Shown here piece after piece: positions 53,718-61,000 of a DNA stretch of 64,000 bases. A model generated the notes under the pieces. The model saw only the letters and a program-made list of their open reading frames with translations. It was not told the DNA's origin and ran no database searches. Source of the stretch: Bacteroidales bacterium (lineage in GTDB: Bacteria; Bacteroidota; Bacteroidia; Bacteroidales; WCHB1-69); NCBI GenBank assembly GCA_024686335.1, contig JAILCI010000044.1:62001-126000 (forward strand), in the 5' to 3' direction. How positions within the stretch are numbered: the first letter of the stretch is position 1; the number at the start of each line of letters is the position of its first letter. A program made the position numbers and the translations under genes.

Positions 53718-54395
53718 ATGAAAAAAATAACCACAGTATGTTTATGCCTCCTTATGGTAGGCCTTACATCATCTCTAAAATCACAAACAGAAATGACGAA
53801 AGAACAGAAAATCAGTTACGCAATCGGTGCCAACATGGGTACCAGTATCAACAAAGATGGTATCAACATTGACTTCGACGCCTTCATGCAGGGTCTTCAT
53901 GATGGATTGGATAACAAGATTCAATTCAACGAACAAGAGATGCAGGAGATCTTCCAAATGCTGCAACAACAAGTAATGGATAACCGCAATAACATGACCA
54001 GCGCTGAAAAGGCTATGGGCAAGAAGTTCTTGGAGGATAACAAGACGAAAGAGGGTGTAAAAGTCACCGCTTCCGGTCTGCAATATAAGGTGATCACAGA
54101 AGGTAAAGGTGACAAACCGACTGCCACCAGCCGTGTGACCGTTCACTACAAAGGTACCCTTCTTGATGGTACTGTATTCGATTCTACCGAGAAGACTGGT
54201 CAACCGATCTCCTTTGGTCTGAACCAGGTCATCCCCGGTTGGACAGAAGGACTGCAGTTGATGAGCCCAGGTGCTAAATACATCTTCTACATCCCGTCTG
54301 AATTAGCATACGGTGATCAGGGAGCTGGCGGAGTTATCCCGGGAGGTGCCACACTGATATTTGAGGTTGAACTTCTATCCTTCACAAATGAATAA
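53718..54395 (+). CDS. FKBP-type peptidyl-prolyl isomerase (FkpA/Mip-like)
   Basis: A 225-residue exported isomerase. Signal peptide (CLCLLMVGLTSSLKSQ), an N-terminal helical dimerisation domain (EQKISYAIGANMGTSI, FMQGLHDGLDNK), and a C-terminal FKBP domain with VTVHYKGTLLDGTVFDST, FGLNQVIPGWTEGLQLM and IPSELAYGDQGAGGVIPGGA. It speeds folding of proline-containing proteins in the periplasm. There is no lipobox, so it is probably soluble. A strong terminator follows at 54407-54442. Confidence 0.93.
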   Translation: MKKITTVCLCLLMVGLTSSLKSQTEMTKEQKISYAIGANMGTSINKDGINIDFDAFMQGLHDGLDNKIQFNEQEMQEIFQMLQQQVMDNRNNMTSAEKAMGKKFLEDNKTKEGVKVTASGLQYKVITEGKGDKPTATSRVTVHYKGTLLDGTVFDSTEKTGQPISFGLNQVIPGWTEGLQLMSPGAKYIFYIPSELAYGDQGAGGVIPGGATLIFEVELLSFTNE

Positions 54396-54406
54396 AATCT
54401 AAAGAG

Positions 54407-54442
54407 AAAGCGATAGTTCTTACGAGCTATCGCTTTTTTTTT
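54407..54442 (+). terminator. Rho-independent terminator of the FKBP gene
   Basis: Perfect 10-bp arms AAAGCGATAG (54407-54416) and CTATCGCTTT (54427-54436), loop of ten bases, followed by a T run to 54442. Confidence 0.9.
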
Positions 54443-54479
54443 AACTCTCTAGTCATCCACACCCTCTGCAACCTTTCAT

Positions 54480-54487
54480 TATTTTTG
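54480..54487 (+). promoter_or_regulatory. -7 box TATTTTTG for the WG-repeat gene
   Basis: Perfect TAnnTTTG, 26 bases before the start at 54514. Confidence 0.6.
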
Positions 54488-54513
54488 CATCATAATGTAA
54501 AAAAAGTGAAGTC

Positions 54514-54978
54514 ATGAAAAAGTTCATTTTACTAAGCTTAATCAGCATCATAAGTCTTACCCTCCATGCTCAAGAAAAGCCCACCAGCAAGTCCTGGACG
54601 AATTCCTACAAAGTAAAAATCGAACAGGCGGGATCAGGAATTGAGTATTTCTTCCCAGCGGATGAATATCCATGGTGGGGAGAGAATGGGATGATACCGG
54701 TAAGAGTTGGTAGGCTATGGGGATATGCGGACACCAATGCGAGGATAATCATAGCGCCAGAGTTTAAAGAAGTGGACTATTTCCACGAAGGGTTGGCTGT
54801 TGCGAGGAGAGGAAAGAAGTTTGGATATATTGACACGAGCGGAAAGGTGGTAATTCCGATGAAGTACACGATGGCGGTAGAGTTCAAAGAGGGGAAGGCA
54901 GAAGTGTTTAAGGGGAAGGGGAAACGGGTGAGGATGTTTTTGATTGACAGGGAGGGGAGAATTTTGGAGAGGTTTTAG
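54514..54978 (+). CDS. Secreted WG-repeat protein
   Basis: A 154-residue protein with signal peptide (LLSLISIISLTLHAQ) and two or three WG repeats (GRLWGYADTNARIIIAPEFK, EVDYFHEGLAVARRGKKFGY, IDTSGKVVIPMKYTMAVEFK). WG repeats form beta-rich binding surfaces; the function here is unknown. The second half of the gene is notably purine-rich on the coding strand (runs such as gaggggaaggcagaagtg), unlike the C-rich codons of nearby argS. This may hint at a separate origin. Confidence 0.8.
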   Translation: MKKFILLSLISIISLTLHAQEKPTSKSWTNSYKVKIEQAGSGIEYFFPADEYPWWGENGMIPVRVGRLWGYADTNARIIIAPEFKEVDYFHEGLAVARRGKKFGYIDTSGKVVIPMKYTMAVEFKEGKAEVFKGKGKRVRMFLIDREGRILERF

Positions 54979-55040
54979 GGAAGATGGGGTAATTTAATTG
55001 TTAGTGGTAGGCTAAAATATCTTTTTTGTAGACAATCCCT

Positions 55041-55064
55041 CAATAGATACATGTTGGCAGTAGT
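55041..55064. repeat. Left terminal inverted repeat of the IS
   Basis: CAATAGATACATGTTGGCAG followed by TAGT. Its inverted partner is at 56073-56096. Confidence 0.8.
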
Positions 55065-55109
55065 TCCGAAACCAACATAAATCACTCTTTTTAAATCACA
55101 ACAAAAACA

Positions 55110-55952
55110 TCAATTTACAGGGCGAACTTTTTTATATGGTATGATCTTATTCGTTCGCGTCAATAACACAGCAAATCTCGTATGATTTGAAGCATGGGAA
55201 TATTTCTTTCTGAATAAAGCTTCATATACGTATCTATGAAAATGCGATGAAGACAAAAAATGACCTATTCCCATAACCATTCGTTTCAATTGAAGCCAGA
55301 AAGCATCGACAACTAATTGTTTATCAATGGTTTTATTCACTAAAATCAGCGGATAAGGATCTTCAACACTAAATATATCCTTTTCACTATCAATCATACT
55401 CTGGTAACATAAATATTCATCACTGAAAATACGACTATCTGATTTAACATATTTCATCAATACCGGGTGGATCTCATGAATTGGATATGATTGCCGAACC
55501 TTATAAAGTTTCCCTTTTTTACTCACACGACTAACAATTTTACCCTGAACTTTATCATCGTATTCATCATCAGTGTTCTTCATAAGAATCCTAATTTTAT
55601 GAAGAATGAACCATGCCGTTTTTTGCGTAACTCCTAGCAACATTTTTAATTGACAAGAAGAGATACCTTGTTTACTGTTACAGATCAAGTAAATAGCTTT
55701 AAACCAAGTCAAAAGGGATAACTTTGTATTTTGAAATACAGTCCCTACCAAAACCGAAAAAGATCGAGCGCAGCCAGCACATGCATATCTTCCATCCCGG
55801 CGATTATAGACTTTTGAATGACCACAATAAGGACAAATCACAGATTGATTCCAACGAACTTTTGACAAATAATCTCTACATACTCTTTCATTCTTAAAAT
55901 ACGATTCTAAATCGCTTAGAGAATTGAATTCATTAAAATATTTTGTTTTCAT
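55110..55952 (-). CDS. IS1595-family transposase, internally shortened
   Basis: A 280-residue transposase. The N-terminal zinc ribbon is CPYCGHSKV and CAGCARSF, then a helix-turn-helix-like part (NSKQGISSCQLKMLLGVTQK). The second catalytic Asp is in IFSDEYLCY and the final acid is in DAFWLQLKRM, where family members usually have ExxFW. The segment that should hold the first catalytic Asp, usually EVDETYVGG followed by about 40 residues, is missing between KIRILMKN and KIVSRVSKKGK. The protein is thus probably inactive, although the reading frame is intact. The start MKTKYFNEF at 55952 was chosen over 55997. Confidence 0.8.
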   Translation of the reverse strand: MKTKYFNEFNSLSDLESYFKNERVCRDYLSKVRWNQSVICPYCGHSKVYNRRDGRYACAGCARSFSVLVGTVFQNTKLSLLTWFKAIYLICNSKQGISSCQLKMLLGVTQKTAWFILHKIRILMKNTDDEYDDKVQGKIVSRVSKKGKLYKVRQSYPIHEIHPVLMKYVKSDSRIFSDEYLCYQSMIDSEKDIFSVEDPYPLILVNKTIDKQLVVDAFWLQLKRMVMGIGHFLSSSHFHRYVYEALFRKKYSHASNHTRFAVLLTRTNKIIPYKKVRPVN

Positions 55953-56072
55953 ATAAATTTGTATATAATTAAAATAATATTTGTTATTACTTTGCAAATA
56001 TACAACAAATGAACCTAAAAGTCAAGAAAAATAATCAAAATACAAACTCCTCATTTACAATTATTTATAATA

Positions 56073-56096
56073 CTATCTGCCAACAGGTATCTATTG
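56073..56096. repeat. Right terminal inverted repeat of the IS
   Basis: CTATCTGCCAACAGGTATC then TATTG, inverted relative to 55041-55064. Confidence 0.8.
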
Positions 56097-56189
56097 GAAG
56101 ATAATGCAGAAAGATGAGTATTCAGAGCCTTCCACCATCTCCACCCCACCCCTCCCCACTTTTCCCCTCGCTATCTCCCACGTTTTTTG

Positions 56190-56197
56190 TATTTTCG
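56190..56197 (+). promoter_or_regulatory. Variant -7 box TATTTTCG for argS
   Basis: One mismatch to TAnnTTTG, 24 bases before the start at 56221. It is preceded by a C/T-rich tract (about 56130-56180). The IS right end is 94 bases upstream. Confidence 0.45.
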
Positions 56198-56220
56198 CCA
56201 CCTCAAAACCAACGACTGTC

Positions 56221-58011
56221 ATGACCCTAGAAAAAACCCTGGCAACAGCCCTCCAAAAGGCCCTCCAAGACCTCTATCAATTAACCATAGACGCCGATGA
56301 GAAACTTATCCAGCCCACCCGCAAGGAATTCCAAGGCGACCGCACTATAGTGGTATTCCCCTATGTCAAAATCGCCCGTAAAGCCCCCGACATGGTCGCT
56401 AACGAAATTGGAACCCAACTGCAAAAAGAGCTGGACATCATCGACTCTTTCAATGTCGTCAAAGGCTATCTGAACATATCCATACGCGAGGCTTTCTGGG
56501 GCGAATATCTGCAGTCCAACTTCCAAAACACACAGTACGGCATCTTCCCGACAATCCAGGAAGCACCCGTACTCATCGAATACTCCTCCCCGAACACCAA
56601 CAAGCCTCTCCACCTTGGCCACGTGCGCAACAACCTCCTCGGCCATTCCGTCTCCAAGATAGCCATGGCCTGCGGTCATCCCGTCGTGCAAGTCAACCTC
56701 GTCAACGACCGCGGCATCCATATCTGCAAGTCCATGGTAGCATGGTTGCGCTACGGCAACGGCGAGACCCCAGAGACAAACGGCGTCAAGGGCGACCATC
56801 TGGTGGGCAACTACTACGTAGCCTTCGACAAGCACTATAAAGAGGAGCAACAGGAGCTCATCGCCCAAGGTCGCACCAAGGAAGAAGCAGAACAGAAGGC
56901 TCCCATCATGCTGGAGGCCCGTGAGATGCTCCGTAAATGGGAGGCCGGAGACCCGACAGTCCGCAACCTCTGGCAACAGATGAACAACTGGGTATATGGC
57001 GGCTTCGACCAGACATACAACCGCTTAGGCATCCATTTTGATAAGGTATACCACGAATCAGAAACCTACCTCCTCGGTAAAGCTCTTGTCGAAGAGGGTC
57101 TCAACAAAGGCGTCTTCTACAAACACGAAGACGGCTCCGTGCGCGTCAACCTGGAGGCCGAAGGTCTCGACGAGAAGGTGCTCCTCCGCAAAGACGGCAC
57201 CTCCGTATATATCACCCAAGATATTGGGACCGCCCAACTGCGTTATGAGGAGTTCCATCCGCAACAGATGATCTATGTTGTCGGTAATGAGCAGAACTAC
57301 CACTTCGACGTGCTGAAGCTCATCCTCGGCAAGAAGCTGGAGAAGCCTTTCGGCGACAGCATCCGCCATCTCTCTTACGGCATGGTTGAGCTGCCCAACG
57401 GCAAGATGAAATCCCGCGAGGGCACCGTGGTGGACGCTGACGATCTGATGGACGCCATGTACGACGAGGCCAAGGCCAGCACCGAAGCCCTCGGCAAGTT
57501 CCAGTTCACCCCCGAAGAGGCCGACAAACTCTACGAGATGGTCGGGCTGGGCGCACTCAAGTACTTCATCCTCAAGGTAGACCCGACCAAGAACATGCTC
57601 TTCAACCCCGAGGAGTCCATCGACTTCAACGGCAACACAGCACCGTTCATCCAATACACACACGCCCGTATCTGCTCACTGCTGCGCAAGGCCGACGAGC
57701 AACAACTGGCATGGAACTCAAAAATGGCTGCCATCCCCGCACTGAACGACGAGGAGCGAGAACTCATCAAGACGCTCTATCAATACCCGAGCACCGTCCT
57801 GGTCGCTGGCGACAACTACAGTCCTGCCGTCATCGCTAACTACATCTACGATCTCGCAAAACAGTTCAACCACTTCTACCAAGAGACTCCGGTCATGAAG
57901 GAGACCGACGAGCAGAAGCGTCTACTGCGTCTGCAGATCGCACGACTAACCGCCATTACCATTCACAACGGCATGGATCTGTTAGGTATCAATGTACCAG
58001 AACGAATGTAG
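56221..58011 (+). CDS. argS: Arginyl-tRNA synthetase
   Basis: A 596-residue class I synthetase for tRNA-Arg. N-terminal Add1-type domain, then SSPNTNKPLHLGHVRNNLLG with the HIGH motif HLGH, the YVVGNEQNYHFDVLKLILG segment, and GMVELPNGKMKSREGTVV where the KMSKS loop is KMKSREG, common in ArgRS. The DALR anticodon domain ends in GINVPERM. Codons are strongly C-ending. The start MTLEKTLATA at 56221 was chosen over 56104 because the promoter box lies between them. Converges with the alpha-2-macroglobulin gene, six bases apart. Confidence 0.97.
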   Translation: MTLEKTLATALQKALQDLYQLTIDADEKLIQPTRKEFQGDRTIVVFPYVKIARKAPDMVANEIGTQLQKELDIIDSFNVVKGYLNISIREAFWGEYLQSNFQNTQYGIFPTIQEAPVLIEYSSPNTNKPLHLGHVRNNLLGHSVSKIAMACGHPVVQVNLVNDRGIHICKSMVAWLRYGNGETPETNGVKGDHLVGNYYVAFDKHYKEEQQELIAQGRTKEEAEQKAPIMLEAREMLRKWEAGDPTVRNLWQQMNNWVYGGFDQTYNRLGIHFDKVYHESETYLLGKALVEEGLNKGVFYKHEDGSVRVNLEAEGLDEKVLLRKDGTSVYITQDIGTAQLRYEEFHPQQMIYVVGNEQNYHFDVLKLILGKKLEKPFGDSIRHLSYGMVELPNGKMKSREGTVVDADDLMDAMYDEAKASTEALGKFQFTPEEADKLYEMVGLGALKYFILKVDPTKNMLFNPEESIDFNGNTAPFIQYTHARICSLLRKADEQQLAWNSKMAAIPALNDEERELIKTLYQYPSTVLVAGDNYSPAVIANYIYDLAKQFNHFYQETPVMKETDEQKRLLRLQIARLTAITIHNGMDLLGINVPERM

Positions 58012-58021
58012 GGGACCCTAC
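58008..58021. repeat. Palindrome GTAGGG-GA-CCCTAC supplying both stop codons
   Basis: The argS stop TAG (58009-58011) and the alpha-2-macroglobulin stop TAG (58018-58020 on the minus strand) both lie within this 6-bp inverted repeat. It is too short and lacks T runs to be a good terminator. Confidence 0.5.
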
Positions 58022-61000
58022 TCCACTTTCACACGGATACCTTCGGAGTGAGACTGGAACTCAGGAGCATACATGCACTCAATATGGGTGATGCCATTAC
58101 TGAATGAGCCCTTCTGGCTAGCAATCAACGTATACTCAAACACATACTGTCCCTTCGGCATATTGTCGATAAAGAAGTGTGTGGCAACATCCTTGGTCGC
58201 CTCGTAATAGAAGAGACCTCCCTGATATTTATATTGAGAGAAGACATTTACCGGCTCAAAAGAGGCGGCACGCATGTCTTTAAGATGGACAAACTCCATA
58301 TCCCGGTCGCAACGAATAACGACACGCACACGGACCTTGTCGCCCACATGCAACGGACTATCCGGAGTGATAGCCTGCAACACTTCACGGGTGCCGTCAT
58401 TGCCAACTTTGTAAAGCTCTTTGCGGATAACCAGGTTACGGTCATCGCTGGCGGACACCTTGTCAATATTCTCAAAATACTGCCAATAGAGACCACCCCA
58501 AGCCGGCCCTTTGTCGCCCTTACGGATTGTCACCTTAGCCATATCCGCCGTCAGAGCATCACCATCCCATGAGGTCTTGAAATAACCGCTGCCAGCATCC
58601 GCCTTGGTCTCGCTGTTAGGATAGGTCTCGCCACCGACGGTGACTGTCGCATCGCTCTCGGTGACCTCTGTCTTGTTAAGCAACAATGCATAGCAAGCCT
58701 CGGTAGTGGCCTTGGTAGTACCCCAATGTTGCGTCTGTTTCTGTTTCAGCAGCCAGAGCTGCATCTCCTCCACAGAGCGCTCATCCTCCGGCGTAATCGT
58801 ATTGAAAGCCTCTATCAGCATCGCCTGACGCTCGATAGGCTGCTCATACCAGTAATAGCCATAACCCTGCTTCTTCCAAAACATGCCCATCTCCTCATCA
58901 TGTTGAGCCATCGATTTCAAATAGCGTACAATAGAAACTGCCAACTCCTTATCCCCATTGCGATAGGCAATCAAAGACAACATGGCTTGAGCATAGTAGG
59001 ACTGATGTTTCCAATCTTTCATAGTGGCTTTATAACAGGTATCGTAAGCCACCTTATGTTGCTTCGTCAGCTTGTCGTTCAAATAGAAACTACGGGCATA
59101 GAGGTAATGAATCTCTGAGACATCTTGAATGTTGTATTTCTTACGCTCCAGATAACGCTCATACATCTCCGAATCCATGAAGGAGATGGCCTTACGCAAG
59201 GTATTGTCTTTAGCAGAAGTCTTGACACCCAAACGCTCCAGATGTCCGAATCCGGCAACGATGTGTGTTGTGATAAAGCTGCTGGAGCGACCACCAGCAA
59301 ACCAAGGCCAACCGCCATCTCTATTCTGATTGCTTTCCAACTTGGCCAAAGACGACTTCTCTTCCTTAGACATCCGCTTGAAATCAAACAGGATAGCCAA
59401 GTTCTGCTTGTTAGCGCCCTCTCGCTGAGCATCTAACAGCCATGGTGTCTCTTCTATCATGACCTGTTTCAGTTCCTGATTCTTCTCCAACGCAGAACAG
59501 AATGCATCAGGAGATTCTTCCAAGAGCTGATCAAAAGTCTTTTTAATCTTCGGATTGGAGTTTAGAATATTAGCTGCCAACACATTAGCATAATATCTGC
59601 TGAATATCTGCTCATTACACTCGTGAGGATATTCCATCATATAAGGTAATGACTGTATTGCATACCAGATAGGATTCGGGGTAAACTCAAGGGTCAGACG
59701 ATATTGACTAATGGTGCTATTCGGGACTTGGAAACTCTTCTGAAACTTAGAAAAAACAAACGATTTTTCTCCAATGCCAGAGATATGCAACGGCATCGTT
59801 TCTGTGACGAGAATACGGTTTGTAAGCACAGGCAAGGTCTTCTCCTCACCGTCACCGGCGATTCCTTCCGGGGCGACATTGTGAGCTACCATTCTATAAG
59901 TCACAGCAGAGATACCCTCGGGAACTACAATGTCAAAACTTACATTCTTAGCCCCGCCGGCCTCAACGTTATACATAACCTTGTTATTGGTGGTTATCAT
60001 GTCCACAGGTACTCCCGTGACTGCATCCAACATCTCCAGGGTCACATAGCCCTCTATAGTTTGAAGCGATTCATTGACGACCTTGGCCGAGAAGGTCATC
60101 GTGTCGCCTTCGCGCAAGAAACGCGGCGCATTAGGCACGAGCATCACATCCTTTCTGGTCTGCACAAACTTCTCGAAAAGTCCCCATTGCAAGTCGGGAT
60201 TATGAGCCACGCCCTGCATTTTCCATTTCGTCAAAGACTCAGGGATGGTAAAACTGACAAAGACATCTCCGTACTCATCAGTTCGCAACATCGGATAAAA
60301 GAAAGCCGTCTCATCAAAATTCGTACGAACCACCGGGGCTGTCTCTGCAACTTTATTATCAATTACACCTCCTGCTTCCTTATCGAGAAGGGGTTCCTCG
60401 TCCATATCCAGCGCCAAACTATATGTCACACTCTCCTCAAACGAATCAGACATGACAGCGCCTTCAGCAATCGCCCCATTCACACTTCTTCCGGGCGTTG
60501 ACTTAAAACTCATATAACTCATCTGGTAAAATTGCATCGGCATTTTGAAACGTACATACGGATAATGGAGCATTTCAAAGGTTGGTCGAGGTTTGACATA
60601 CGACCAAGAGCCTCTATAGGGGAAATCCACCAGATCAAGATCCCTTGTCCTATGAGAAAATAAAAAGCCTAAAGAAAAGGTGTTAGACGCGCCAAGTGCA
60701 TCCAAAGAATAATCATACATAGAACAGAGCATTTCAGCATTGACAGGATGTCCCTCATGGTCTGTGAGCCTGATCTGATACTCTTCATGACTGCCTGGCA
60801 ACGTCTTATCACGGAAACGTAAGAAGTCAAAGCGAATATCTTGACGATGGCTGACAACTTTCACCAATTTCTCTTCTTGGTAAAATCTCCCATTCTGAAA
60901 CAACGTAAGATAGATTTGCGCAGTTCCTTCGTCGTCATCGCTCATCGGATAATCGAAGGAGGCCGTTTGCTGATCCAGGCGAATCCACTTCGACGACACC

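Larger units (their letters stand above)
55041..56096 (-). mobile_element. IS1595-type insertion sequence with 24-bp imperfect terminal inverted repeats
   Basis: A 1056-bp element. The left end starts CAATAGATACATGTTGGCAG at 55041 and the right end finishes CCAACAGGTATCTATTG at 56096. Comparing the left end with the reverse complement of the right end gives 19 matches over the first 20 bases. The single transposase gene lies inside with the Zn-ribbon/IS1595 features. No matching direct repeats flank it (caatccct on the left, gaagataa on the right), so target-site duplications are lost or the ends are shifted. It lies 94 bases before the argS promoter box. Confidence 0.8.

Noticed and set aside
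55033-56104. Target-site duplication of the IS1595-type element
   Set aside because: The eight bases outside each end (caatccct and gaagataa) do not match.
56104-56220. N-terminal extension of arginyl-tRNA synthetase starting at 56104
   Set aside because: The extension is low-complexity Pro/Ser/Thr-rich, crosses the putative promoter box, and begins eight bases after the IS end; the family N-terminus starts at 56221.
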